A program made the position numbers and the translations under genes. Shown here piece by piece: positions 48,287-57,002 of a stretch of DNA of 64,000 nt (positions are counted from its first letter, which is position 1; every line of letters starts with the position of its first letter). Source of the DNA: Winogradskya consettensis (GTDB lineage: Bacteria; Actinomycetota; Actinomycetes; Mycobacteriales; Micromonosporaceae). The notes under the pieces are model-generated. The model saw only the letters and a list, made by a program, of their open reading frames with translations. It was not told where the DNA came from and searched no databases. The stretch spans positions 62,001 through 126,000 of the forward strand of contig NZ_BOQP01000030.1 in NCBI RefSeq assembly GCF_018332715.1. The letters are read 5' to 3'.

Positions 48287-49612
48287 TCAGCCGGCCACCG
48301 TCGTCTTGGCGGGCTCGTTGCCCGTGTCCGACGTGGGTGCCGGTTTGGATGGTTCATCCCGGCGGAAGGGGCGCGTCAGGCTTCCGATGATGGAGAAGCG
48401 CCCCTGGCTCTTGTTGTAGACGTCCAGCGCCACCGCGAGCAGCAGCACCAGGCCCTTGATGATCTGCACCCGGTCGGAGCCGACGCCGAGCAGCTGGAGG
48501 CCGTTGTTGAGCACGGCCATGACCAGACCACCGACGATGGAGCCGGAGATGGTGCCGATACCGCCGGAGACCGCGGCGCCACCGATGAACACGGCGGCGA
48601 TCGCGTCGAGCTCCCAGCTCAGGCCGTCCTGCGGGCCGGAGGCGGCGGAGCGGGCCACGAAGATCATGCCGGCCAGCGAGGCCAGGATCGACATGTTCAT
48701 CATGACGAAGAAGTTGACCCGCTTGAGCTTCACACCGGACAATTCCGCGGCGCGTGAGTTGCCACCGACCGCGTAGATGTGCCGGCCGCCCGCGGTGTTG
48801 CGGGTGTAGAAGCCGTAGATCAGGACCAGGGCCACGAGGATCAGGCCCGAGATCGGGAAGCTGGTGCCGACCCGGCCACCCGCGAAGCGCAGGGTCACGA
48901 AGATCAGCACGGCGACCATGACGGCCATCCGGAAGATCGAGACCCACAGCGGCGCCGGCTCGGCGTTCATCTCCTTGCGGGTCTTGCGGGCCTGCAGCTC
49001 ACGCCACACCACGGCGAGGCAGGCGGCGAGGCCGAGCAGCAGCGTCAGGTTGTTGTAGCCGGTGTCCGGGCCGACCTCGGGCAGGAAGCCCGCGCCGATG
49101 TCCTGGAAGCCCTTGGGCACCGGGATGGTGTCCGCGTTACCGACGTACTGGTTGGCGCCGCGCCACAGCAGCATGCCGGCCAGGGTGACGATGAAGGCGG
49201 GCACACCCACGTAGGCGACCCAGAAGCCCTGCCAGGCGCCGATGACCGCGCCGATCGCGAGGCCGAAGAGGATGGCCAGGGGCCAGGGGAGGCTCCAGTC
49301 CGCCATCGACTTGGCGACCAGGATGCCGGTGAACGCGGCGACCGAGCCGACCGAGAGGTCGATGTGGCCGGCCACGATCACCATCAGCATGCCGATGGCC
49401 AGGATCAGGATGTACGAGTTCTGCTGGAACAGCGCGATCAGGTTGTCCGACCGCAGCGTCAGGCCGTCCCCGAAGCCCACACCCAGGTTGTTCGCGGTGA
49501 GGAACTGGAACAGCAGGACGATCGCCACCAGGGTGAAGATCATCCCGAACTGGCGGGCGTTGGAGGTCGTGCCTCCGAACAGGTTCTTCTGAAGGTCCTT
49601 GAATCGGCTCAT
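48287..49612 (-). CDS. gguB: Multiple-monosaccharide ABC transporter permease (GguB/MmsB-like)
   Basis: A 441-residue BPD_transp_2-type permease with about ten hydrophobic segments; EAA-like conserved motifs of this class include IDLSVGSVAAFTGILVAK and AAVSGGIGTISGSIVGGLVMAVLNNGLQLLG. An inserted loop (RELQARKTRKEMNAEP, near 205-220) is typical of the XylH/GguB branch. The C-terminal tail is soluble and Pro/Thr-rich. The ATG overlaps the ATPase gene stop by 4 nt (ATGA). It forms the channel with the double ATPase encoded upstream. Confidence 0.92.
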   Translation of the reverse strand: MSRFKDLQKNLFGGTTSNARQFGMIFTLVAIVLLFQFLTANNLGVGFGDGLTLRSDNLIALFQQNSYILILAIGMLMVIVAGHIDLSVGSVAAFTGILVAKSMADWSLPWPLAILFGLAIGAVIGAWQGFWVAYVGVPAFIVTLAGMLLWRGANQYVGNADTIPVPKGFQDIGAGFLPEVGPDTGYNNLTLLLGLAACLAVVWRELQARKTRKEMNAEPAPLWVSIFRMAVMVAVLIFVTLRFAGGRVGTSFPISGLILVALVLIYGFYTRNTAGGRHIYAVGGNSRAAELSGVKLKRVNFFVMMNMSILASLAGMIFVARSAASGPQDGLSWELDAIAAVFIGGAAVSGGIGTISGSIVGGLVMAVLNNGLQLLGVGSDRVQIIKGLVLLLAVALDVYNKSQGRFSIIGSLTRPFRRDEPSKPAPTSDTGNEPAKTTVAG

Positions 49613-51159
49613 CGCGTCTGCATCTTCTTCGTCGAGGTCATCTGCTTCATGAGGGTCTCCGGGTCCGCCTGTTCGCGGGCGAGCTCGCCCGTGATCTGGC
49701 CTTCGAACACGGTGTAGATGCGGTCGCAGAGGCCGATCAGCTCCGGCAACTCCGAGGAGATGACGATGACGCCTTTGCCCTGGTCGGCGAGCCGCTGGAT
49801 GATGCCGTAGATCTCGTACTTCGCGCCCACGTCGATGCCGCGGGTGGGCTCGTCGAGGATCAGCAGGTCAGGGTCGGTGAACATCCACTTCGCCAGGACG
49901 ACCTTCTGCTGGTTGCCGCCGGAGAGCTTGGAGACTCCCTCGTCGACCGTCGGAGCCTTGGTACGCAGCTCCTTGCGGTACGCCTCGGCGGCGTCGTACT
50001 CCTCGACCTCGTTCAGCACGCCGTGGTGCGAGATCTTGGAGAGCTTCGCGGCCACCGTCGAGGTCTTGATGTCGTCGAGCAGGTTGAGACCGATCGCCTT
50101 GCGGTCCTCGCTGACGTACGCCAGGCCGTTGTCGATCGCGTCGGCGACCGACTTCAGCTTGATCTCCTTGCCGTCCTTGAAGATCTGGCCGGACTCGAAG
50201 ACGCCGTAGGAGCGGCCGAAGATGCTCATCGCCAGCTCGGTGCGCCCGGCGCCCATCAGGCCCGCGAAGCCCACGATCTCGCCCTTGCGCACGTTGAAGC
50301 TCTCGTGCTTGCAGACCTGCCGGTCGGCGGAGATCGGGTGGCGCACGTTCCAGTCGCGGACCTCGAAGAACACCTCGCCGATGTTCGGCGTGTGGTCGGG
50401 GAAGCGGCTGCTGAGCTCGCGGCCGACCATGCCCCGCACGATGCGGTCCTCGTCGACGCCGTCCGCCTTGACGTCCAGCGTCTCGACGGTCTTGCCGTCG
50501 CGCAGGATCGTGATCGAGTCGGAGATGGCCTCGATCTCGTTCAGCTTGTGCGAGATCATGATCGAGGTGACGCCGCGCTCACGGAACCCGCGCAGCAGGT
50601 CGAGCAGGTGCTGCGAGTCGGCCTCGTTCAGCGCCGCGGTGGGCTCGTCGAGGATGAGCAGCTTGACGTCCTTGGCGAACGCCTTGGCGATCTCGACGAG
50701 CTGCTGCTTGCCGACGCCGATGTCCTTGATCAGGGTGTCGGGGTCCTCGGAGAGGCCGACACGGGCCATCAGGTCGAGGGCCTGGCGCTGGGCGGACTTC
50801 CAGTCGATCGCGCCGCGCCTGCGCGGCTCGTTACCGAGGAAGATGTTCTCGGTGATCGACATGTCCGGGATGAGCGCGAGCTCCTGGTGGATGATCACGA
50901 TGCCGGCGTTCTCGCTCTGCCGGATGTCGGAGAACCGCGCCGCGGAGCCCTGGTAAACGATGTCACCGGAGTAGGTGCCGTAGGGGTAGACGCCACTGAG
51001 GACCTTCATCAGTGTCGACTTCCCGGCGCCGTTCTCGCCGCAGATGGCGTGGATCTCGCCGGCCTTGACCACCAGGTTGACGTCGGAGAGAGCCTTGACT
51101 CCGGGGAACTCCTTGGTGATGTCACGCATCTCCAGGAGGATGGGGGCGTTTGTCGTCAT
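49609..51159 (-). CDS. gguA: Multiple-monosaccharide ABC transporter double ATPase (GguA/MmsA-like)
   Basis: A 516-residue protein with two ABC domains in tandem. The first has Walker A GENGAGKST, signature-region KQQLVEIAKAF and Walker B LLILDEPTAAL; the second has a degenerate Walker A (GLMGAGRTE) as usual in this family, signature LSGGNQQKV and LLILDEPTRGID. It energises import through the adjacent permease. The ATG at 51159 follows GTGAGG by 11 nt, and upstream in-frame codons are not supported. First gene of the three-gene operon; an inverted repeat about 63 bp upstream is a candidate operator. Confidence 0.92.
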   Translation of the reverse strand: MTTNAPILLEMRDITKEFPGVKALSDVNLVVKAGEIHAICGENGAGKSTLMKVLSGVYPYGTYSGDIVYQGSAARFSDIRQSENAGIVIIHQELALIPDMSITENIFLGNEPRRRGAIDWKSAQRQALDLMARVGLSEDPDTLIKDIGVGKQQLVEIAKAFAKDVKLLILDEPTAALNEADSQHLLDLLRGFRERGVTSIMISHKLNEIEAISDSITILRDGKTVETLDVKADGVDEDRIVRGMVGRELSSRFPDHTPNIGEVFFEVRDWNVRHPISADRQVCKHESFNVRKGEIVGFAGLMGAGRTELAMSIFGRSYGVFESGQIFKDGKEIKLKSVADAIDNGLAYVSEDRKAIGLNLLDDIKTSTVAAKLSKISHHGVLNEVEEYDAAEAYRKELRTKAPTVDEGVSKLSGGNQQKVVLAKWMFTDPDLLILDEPTRGIDVGAKYEIYGIIQRLADQGKGVIVISSELPELIGLCDRIYTVFEGQITGELAREQADPETLMKQMTSTKKMQTR

Positions 51160-51221
51160 CGCACGCACCACCTCACGAACGTCATGGCTGCCTCCGGAGG
51201 GGGATGGAGTTTCGCTGTTTT

Positions 51222-51236
51222 GTTGCCGTCGGCAAC
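51222..51236. promoter_or_regulatory. Inverted-repeat operator candidate of the monosaccharide ABC operon
   Basis: GTTGCC (51222-51227) and GGCAAC (51231-51236) with a 3-bp spacer lie 63-77 bp upstream of the ATPase start, in an AT-rich stretch. It fits a dimeric sugar-responsive repressor such as the ROK protein encoded at the other end of the operon. Confidence 0.4.
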
Positions 51237-51305
51237 CTATTCCGATCTGAAGATGATTCGCAAGTTTCGAGATCACCGTTCAGGTAACAATCCGGCAATG
51301 AAGAA

Positions 51306-51329
51306 CCGGGACGCCGAGGGGCGTCCCGG
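51306..51329 (-). terminator. Terminator of the MMPL exporter gene
   Basis: Perfect 10-bp stem (51306-51315 with 51320-51329), 4-nt loop, followed on the minus strand by TTCTTCATT. It lies 22 bp past the MMPL stop. Confidence 0.85.
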
Positions 51330-51351
51330 ACTCCGTGTTAACTCAACCGGT

Positions 51352-53532
51352 TCAGACGGTGACCGGTTCCCGATCCTCGGGCGCCGCCAGCTCAGCGCGC
51401 AGCTTCTCGCCCTCGATGTCGACGTTGGGCAGTGCCCGGTCCAGCCAGCGCGGCAGCCACCAGGCAGAACGCCCGAGAAGTGACACGACCGCCGGGACGA
51501 TCGTCATCCGTACGACGAACGCGTCGATCGCGACCCCGAGCGCCAGGGCGAAGCCCATCGACTTGATGATCGGATCGTCGATCAGGGTGAACCCGGCAAA
51601 TACGCTGATCATGATCAGGGCCGCAGCGGTGACCACCCGGGCGCCGTGGCCCATGCCGCTCACCGTGGCCTCCTGCGCCCCGGCACCGTGCACGTAGTCC
51701 TCCCGCATCCGCGACACGAGGAAGACCTCGTAGTCCATGGCGAGACCGAAAAGGATCCCGATCAGCAGGATCGGCAGGAAGCTGATCAGCGGCCCCGGGG
51801 TGTCGACGCCGAGCAGCCCGGCCAGGTGCCCCTCCTGGAAGATCAGCACCGTGATCCCGAACGTCGCGCCGACGGTCAGCAGGAAGCCCAGCGCGGCCTT
51901 GAGCGGCACCAGGATCGAGCGGAACACCAGCATGAGCAGCAGCACCGACAGGCCGACGACCAGCACCAGGTAGATCGGCATGGCGTCGGAGAGCTTCTCG
52001 GAGACATCGATGCCGACAGCGGTCTGCCCGGTCAGCGAGACATCCGCGCCGCCGATGCCGTGGGTCCGCTTCCGTACCTCTTGCACGAGCGCCTCGGTGC
52101 TCTCCGCGGTCGGCCCGTCCTTCGGGATGATCGCCAGCAGGGCGGTGCGCTTGTCCCGGCTGAGGTTCGGCGGGGTGACCGCGACCAGGTCCGGCGTGCC
52201 CTGCAGCGCCGGGGCGACCAGCTGCACGGCGGCGGCGGTCTTCTCCGCGGACGCGCTCGACACGACCATGGCGAGCCGGCCGTTGAACCCGGGGCCGAAT
52301 CCGGTGCTGATCAGGTCGGCGGCCTCACGTGCGGGCGTACCCTCCGCACTGGCACTGGGGTCCTGCAGCGCGAGCCGCATGCCGGCGGCAGGCAGCGCCA
52401 GCGCGCCCAGGCCGAGGATTCCCACAATGATGACGGGTACGCGCAGACGGGTCACGATCCGCGCCCAGCGGAACCCGAAGCCCTCCTTCGCCGCCGCGGC
52501 GGCCCGATCGGCGGACCCGTCGCGCAGCTTGCGCGGCAGCACCTTGGCACCCGCGAACCCGAGCAGCGCGGGCAGCAACGTCAGCGCGACCAGCACGGCC
52601 ACGGCGACGGTCCCGGCGGCGGCGAGCCCCATGACGGTCAGGAACGGAATGTTGACGACGGACAGCCCGGCCAGCGCGATGATCACCGTGATGCCGGCGA
52701 ACAGCACGGCGGAACCCGCGGTCCCGACGGCGCGCGCAGCGGCCTCCTCCGGCTCCTCACCCTCGGTGAGATGCTGCCGGTGCCGCGAGGTGATGAACAA
52801 CGAGTAGTCGATACCCACCGCGAGCCCCAGCATCAGCGCGAGCACGGGAGCCGTACTGGTCAGCGAGATCACGCTGCTCAGCGCGAACAGCCCCGCCATG
52901 CCCGCGGCCACCCCGATGAGCGCGTTGAGCATCGTCATCCCGGCGGCGACCAGCGACCCGAACGTGACCACCAGCACCACCAGCGCGATGACCACACCGA
53001 TCCCCTCGGTGCCCCCGACCTCCGGCTCGGCGTTCATCACCTCTCCGCCATGCTCCACCCGCAGTCCGGCCGCCCGGGCCGTCGCGCCGCTCTGCTCGTA
53101 CGCACTGCGCTGGTCGGCGGTGACCCCGTCCGACCGCTCCGCGAACTGCACCTGAACCAGCGCATACCGCCCGTCCGGCGAGAGCGCCCTCGCCGCGAAC
53201 GGATCCACCGCCCCGACCACTCCGGGCAGCGCCGAAGCCTCTTTGACCAGCCCCTGCACCGCCGCGGTCAACGCCGGGTCGGCGAGCGCCTTCCCCTCGG
53301 GAGCCCGCACGACAATGACACCGGTCGCGCCACTGGCCTCGGGAAACTCATGCTTGAGCGCATCGATCGCACGCTGCGACTCCGTGCCGGGCATCGTGAA
53401 GTCACTCGACGTCGAGCCCTTGAACGCCAGCGCCGCGCCACCGACGGCAGCCAGCAGCACGAGCCACAGGACCACCACCATCCTGCGACGCCGGAACGAG
53501 GCCCGGCCGAGCCGGTACAGCAGGGTTGCCAT
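51352..53532 (-). CDS. MMPL-family (RND-type) membrane exporter
   Basis: A 726-residue membrane protein with the two-fold MMPL pattern: one span (about 17-37), a ~140-residue extracytoplasmic loop, five spans, then the same again. Motifs include GIDYSLFITSRHRQHL in the first half and GLAMDYEVFLVSRMREDYVHG in the second, with the charged residues used for proton coupling. MMPL proteins export lipids, siderophores or drugs. The upstream TetR gene with two operator copies suggests induction by a toxic or lipophilic compound. AAGGA lies 6 nt before the ATG at 53532; the longer in-frame extension is not supported. A terminator follows. Confidence 0.9.
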   Translation of the reverse strand: MATLLYRLGRASFRRRRMVVVLWLVLLAAVGGAALAFKGSTSSDFTMPGTESQRAIDALKHEFPEASGATGVIVVRAPEGKALADPALTAAVQGLVKEASALPGVVGAVDPFAARALSPDGRYALVQVQFAERSDGVTADQRSAYEQSGATARAAGLRVEHGGEVMNAEPEVGGTEGIGVVIALVVLVVTFGSLVAAGMTMLNALIGVAAGMAGLFALSSVISLTSTAPVLALMLGLAVGIDYSLFITSRHRQHLTEGEEPEEAAARAVGTAGSAVLFAGITVIIALAGLSVVNIPFLTVMGLAAAGTVAVAVLVALTLLPALLGFAGAKVLPRKLRDGSADRAAAAAKEGFGFRWARIVTRLRVPVIIVGILGLGALALPAAGMRLALQDPSASAEGTPAREAADLISTGFGPGFNGRLAMVVSSASAEKTAAAVQLVAPALQGTPDLVAVTPPNLSRDKRTALLAIIPKDGPTAESTEALVQEVRKRTHGIGGADVSLTGQTAVGIDVSEKLSDAMPIYLVLVVGLSVLLLMLVFRSILVPLKAALGFLLTVGATFGITVLIFQEGHLAGLLGVDTPGPLISFLPILLIGILFGLAMDYEVFLVSRMREDYVHGAGAQEATVSGMGHGARVVTAAALIMISVFAGFTLIDDPIIKSMGFALALGVAIDAFVVRMTIVPAVVSLLGRSAWWLPRWLDRALPNVDIEGEKLRAELAAPEDREPVTV

Positions 53533-53692
53533 GTCAATCCTTGTCAGATGAGGGGTACGCGAACCCGCGCGGGATCGACCCCCGCTCGGGGTGCGGTGAT
53601 GCGGTGATGCAACAGGCACGGACTCTCTTGCCGGGCCGGGCCTTATGTCAGATGCGAGGGATAGAAAGCTCTTTTGTCCGGTCGGCCCTGTG

Positions 53693-54229
53693 TCAGACAG
53701 CCGGAAGCAGGGCCCGCCGGGCGACACCGATCAGGGCGGGGCGCAGCTCGGCCGCGTCCCGGTCGTCGTCGATGACCACGCCGGCGATCCCGCCCAGCAG
53801 CACCTCGGCGGCGATGCCGTTGCCGGGATCGTCCGTGCGCCCGGCGAACGCGGCGCACAACTGATCCGTGAGAGGACGCACCGTGTCGAACGCCGGCTCC
53901 TGGAGGAACTGCGGGATGACGTCATAGATCAGGGCGACCTCGTGCCGGAACCGCAGCACCAGGTCGACGTACCCGTCAATGGCCGCGGCCTGCACGACCG
54001 CGTCGTCGACGGTTTCCAAATGAGCGACGAGCCCGGCCAGCGCAAGCGCCGCGGGAGCGACCAGCGCGTGCAGGATCGCGTCCTTGCTGGCGAAGTGGTA
54101 CAGCAACGTCGCCTTGGAACACCCCACCGCAGCAGCGATCTCCTGCAGCGAGGTGCCCTTGTACCCGGAGTGGGTGAACTGCTCAGCCGCGACGCGCAGA
54201 ATCTCGTCACGGGTATTGACGCGAACCAT
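53693..54229 (-). CDS. TetR-family repressor
   Basis: A 178-residue regulator. The helix-turn-helix spans about 7-52: TRDEILRVAAEQFTHSGYKGTSLQEIAAAVGCSKATLLYHFASKDAIL. The C-terminal helical ligand domain is short. It is encoded 160 bp upstream of the MMPL exporter in the same direction, so the pair probably forms one regulated unit. Two palindromes just before its start are clear operator candidates, indicating autorepression. Confidence 0.9.
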   Translation of the reverse strand: MVRVNTRDEILRVAAEQFTHSGYKGTSLQEIAAAVGCSKATLLYHFASKDAILHALVAPAALALAGLVAHLETVDDAVVQAAAIDGYVDLVLRFRHEVALIYDVIPQFLQEPAFDTVRPLTDQLCAAFAGRTDDPGNGIAAEVLLGGIAGVVIDDDRDAAELRPALIGVARRALLPAV

Positions 54230-54242
54230 TGCACCATCCTGC

Positions 54243-54277
54243 CTGACCGATCGGTCAGAACCTGTCCGATCGGTCAG
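54243..54277. promoter_or_regulatory. Double TetR operator
   Basis: A perfect 16-bp palindrome CTGACCGATCGGTCAG (54243-54258) and a one-base variant CTGTCCGATCGGTCAG (54262-54277), centres 19 bp apart, lie 14-48 bp upstream of the TetR start codon. The (T)GACCGATCGGTC core is the classic operator form of many TetR proteins. Confidence 0.85.
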
Positions 54278-54359
54278 CCAAGTGGCGCACCTAACACCAA
54301 ACCCTGCTACGGCAGCTCCGTCAGTCAGGCAGAGCGCACCTCACCGTGCGGGGCGCGCC

Positions 54360-54767
54360 TCAGTCACGCAGGGTGCGCAGGATGCGGGTCAGCTCCGTAC
54401 GGTCCGCGGGGTCGAGGGAGCCGAAGAAGCGCTCCGCCTCCGCCTGCCTGGTCGCCTTGATCCGTTCGGCAGTCTCGCGGCCGGCCCTCGTCAGCGAGAC
54501 CAGGGTGGCGCGCCGGTCGGCCGGGTCGTGGTCGCGCTCGACCAGGCCGCGCTCCTGGAGGTCGTCGACGACCTCGGTGGCCGAGCGGGCGGCGATGCGC
54601 AGGTGTTCGGCCAGCACGCCGGGGCGCATGGAGCCGTGGCGGGTGAGCTCACCGATCGCGCGCGCCTGGGACGGGGAGATGCCGAGGGGCTCGAGGGTCT
54701 CCTTGCCGAGGTGGCGCAGGCGGCGGGCGACGGACCAGAAGAGTTCGGAGAGTGTGCTGTCCTCCAC
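54360..54767 (-). CDS. MarR-family transcriptional regulator
   Basis: A 135-residue winged-helix protein from the GTG used here: LFWSVARRLRHLGKETLEPLGISPSQARAIGELTRHGSMRPGVLAEHLRIAARSATEVVDDLQERGLVERDHDPADRRATLVSLTRAG, with the typical DPADRRA wing. It is divergent from an ABC exporter gene, the usual arrangement for a drug-responsive repressor. Start is uncertain. GTG 54767 gives a normal-length protein with a TACGGT -10-like box just upstream and would be leaderless. ATG 54824 would add 19 residues but would put the probable operator inside the coding sequence. Confidence 0.82.
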   Translation of the reverse strand: MEDSTLSELFWSVARRLRHLGKETLEPLGISPSQARAIGELTRHGSMRPGVLAEHLRIAARSATEVVDDLQERGLVERDHDPADRRATLVSLTRAGRETAERIKATRQAEAERFFGSLDPADRTELTRILRTLRD

Positions 54768-54806
54768 AGGGAATACCGTACCAGCGGTTGCTGTTGTTCC
54801 CTCATG

Positions 54807-54821
54807 TTGAGGTAACCTCAG
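54807..54821. promoter_or_regulatory. MarR operator candidate
   Basis: The near-perfect inverted repeat TTGAGGTAACCTCAG lies between the divergent MarR and ABC exporter genes, 40 bp upstream of the favoured MarR start and 36 bp upstream of the exporter start. Confidence 0.6.
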
Positions 54822-54856
54822 CATGTCGACGTACCCGATCCGAAAGCAGGCTCCAT

Positions 54857-56635
54857 TTGGACAGCCCCCGCAAACCCAGGAAATTGACCGCCGCCGAGAA
54901 GAAGCAGGCCAAGGAAGTCTCCCTGCGCCGCATCGGCCGCCTGTTCACCGCTCACCGGGCCCAGCTCACCGTCGTCGTCGCGATCATCGTGGCGTCCTCG
55001 GTGATCTCCATGGCCTCGCCGTTCCTGCTCCGCGCCGTCATCGACGACGCCCTCCCCCACCAGGACCTCGCCCTGCTCGGCTGGCTCGTCGCCGGCATGG
55101 TCGCGGTCGCCGGGGTCACCTCCGCCCTCGGCGTGATCCAGACCTGGATCTCCACCACCGTCGGTCAGCAGGTCATGCACCGGCTGCGCACCGACGTCTT
55201 CACGCATCTGCACCGCCAGTCGGTGGGCTTCTTCACGCGTACGCGTACCGGTGAGGTGCAGTCCCGCATCACCAACGACATCGGCGGCATGCAGTCGGTC
55301 GTCACGTCGACGGCCACCTCGATCGCCTCGAACCTCACCACCGTCGTCGCCACCGCCGTCGCGATGGCCGCGCTCTCCTGGCAGCTGTCGCTCGTCTCGC
55401 TGGTCGTGCTGCCGCCCGCGATCTACCTGACCCGCAGGGTCGCGCAGATGCGCCGCGAGATCACCGCCCAGCGCCAGCGCGAGCTCGCCGACCTCAACGT
55501 CACCGTCGAGGAGGGCCTGTCCATCAGCGGCATCCAGCTCTCCAAGACGATGGGTACGGGCGCCGCGCTCGTCAGCCGCTTCACCGAGTCCTCCCAGCGC
55601 CTCATCGACCTGGAGCTGCGCTCGGAGCTCGCGGGCCGCTGGCGGATGGCCTCGATGACCATCCTCTTCGCCGCGATCCCGGCGGTCATCTACCTCAGCG
55701 CCGGCCTGCCCTTCACCGCCGGCAAGCTCAGCATCGGCACCCTGGTCGCGTTCACCGCGCTGCAGTCCGGCCTGTTCCGCCCGCTCATGGGCCTGCTCGG
55801 CGTCGGTGTCTCACTGACCAGCTCGCTCGCCCTGTTCGCACGCATCTTCGAATACCTCGACCTGCCCGTGGAGGTGGACGACCCGGCGCACCCGGTCACC
55901 GTCGACCCCGCCCGCATCCGTGGTCACCTGCGGTTCGAGGACGTCACCTTCGCGTACCCGGGAAGTGAGACCGCCGCCCTCGCCGGCGTGACCCTGGATG
56001 TCCCGGCCGGGACGTCACTTGCCCTGGTCGGCGAGACCGGCTCCGGCAAGAGCACCCTCGCCGCCCTGGTCGCCCGCCTCTACGACCCCGACGCCGGCCG
56101 CGTCACCGTCGACGGCATCGACGTTCGCGACCTGCGCCTGGCCGACCTCGCCGGCATCGTCGGGGTGGTGAGCCAGGAGACCTACCTGCTGCACACCACG
56201 ATCCGCGAGAACCTGCGCTACGCCCGCCCGGACGCCACCGACGACCAGATCGAACGGGCCGCCCGAGCCGCCCAGATCCACGACCTGATCGCCGCCCTGC
56301 CCGACGGCTACGACACCATGGTCGGCTCACGCGGCCACCGTTTCTCCGGCGGCGAGAAGCAACGCATCGCCATCGCCCGCACGCTGCTGCGCGACCCCCG
56401 CATCCTGGTCCTCGACGAGGCGACCAGCGCCCTCGACAACGAGACCGAACGCGCCGTCCAGCGCGCCTTCGACGAACTGGCCAAGGGCCGCACCACGGTA
56501 ACCATCGCCCACCGCCTCTCCACGGTCCGCGACGCCGACCAGATCGCCGTGGTCGATCACGGCCGCATCCTCGAGTCCGGCACCCACGACACCCTGGTCT
56601 CCGAAGGCGGCCGCTACGCCACCCTGGCCGCGTGA
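54857..56635 (+). CDS. ABC exporter half-transporter (fused membrane and ATPase domains)
   Basis: A 592-residue type IV ABC exporter. A basic N terminus (SPRKPRKLTAAEKKQ) precedes six membrane spans (about 35-320) with TRTRTGEVQSRITNDI in an intracellular loop. The ATPase domain has GETGSGKST (Walker A), Q-loop VSQETYLLH, signature FSGGEKQRIAIAR and LVLDEATSALD, then the AHRLSTVRDAD switch. It should work as a homodimer, as no partner gene is adjacent. Likely substrate is a drug or lipid, judging from the divergent MarR gene. The best start is a TTG at 54857 behind GCAGG; no ATG or GTG fits. This is inferred and lowers certainty of the first residues. Confidence 0.9.
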   Translation: MDSPRKPRKLTAAEKKQAKEVSLRRIGRLFTAHRAQLTVVVAIIVASSVISMASPFLLRAVIDDALPHQDLALLGWLVAGMVAVAGVTSALGVIQTWISTTVGQQVMHRLRTDVFTHLHRQSVGFFTRTRTGEVQSRITNDIGGMQSVVTSTATSIASNLTTVVATAVAMAALSWQLSLVSLVVLPPAIYLTRRVAQMRREITAQRQRELADLNVTVEEGLSISGIQLSKTMGTGAALVSRFTESSQRLIDLELRSELAGRWRMASMTILFAAIPAVIYLSAGLPFTAGKLSIGTLVAFTALQSGLFRPLMGLLGVGVSLTSSLALFARIFEYLDLPVEVDDPAHPVTVDPARIRGHLRFEDVTFAYPGSETAALAGVTLDVPAGTSLALVGETGSGKSTLAALVARLYDPDAGRVTVDGIDVRDLRLADLAGIVGVVSQETYLLHTTIRENLRYARPDATDDQIERAARAAQIHDLIAALPDGYDTMVGSRGHRFSGGEKQRIAIARTLLRDPRILVLDEATSALDNETERAVQRAFDELAKGRTTVTIAHRLSTVRDADQIAVVDHGRILESGTHDTLVSEGGRYATLAA

Positions 56636-57002
56636 CACACCGCTCTCCAAGCGGTGCACCGCTCGCAACACAACGCATGGCCGCTCGCAAAGCGGTACAC
56701 CGCTCGCTAGAAACGCATCGCCCGCTCACAGAGCGGTGCACCGCTCTCTGCTCGATGCACCCCGTCCGGTCGCATCTGATGCACGAACTCGAAGTGGTGC
56801 ACCGCTCACCCGCAAGACGATGCAGTGCTCTCACCGTGGTGCACCGGTCGCGGGGTATGCATCACCTGCTCGCGACCTGATGCGGCGCTCGCAGCGCGGA
56901 CACCTCACCACCGAGCGCCCGCCCGTAGCGTGACGATGCGGTCACAGCTCATCCACATGTGCTGCTCAGGGTGGTCACAAAGCGCGAGCCGAAACTCTCC
57001 TC
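56636..57002. repeat. 367-bp gap with palindromic short repeats related to GAGCGGTGCACCGCTC
   Basis: No gene. From 56636 to about 56900 the sequence is a degenerate array of GCGGTGCACCGCTCGC-like and GATGCA-like words. A perfect 16-bp palindrome GAGCGGTGCACCGCTC lies at 56731-56746, and a 14-bp version at 56650-56663. Near-copies occur around 56691-56706 and 56793-56808. It lies between two tandem plus-strand genes. Related GAGCAGTGCTC words occur in the 61-bp repeat at 19.2-19.5 kb. From about 56900 to 57002 I see nothing notable. Confidence 0.75.

Noticed and set aside
53533..53692. Additional TetR sites between tetR and the MMPL gene
   Set aside because: TGTCAGA(T/C) words recur three times, but they are not palindromic and do not match the double operator at 54243-54277.
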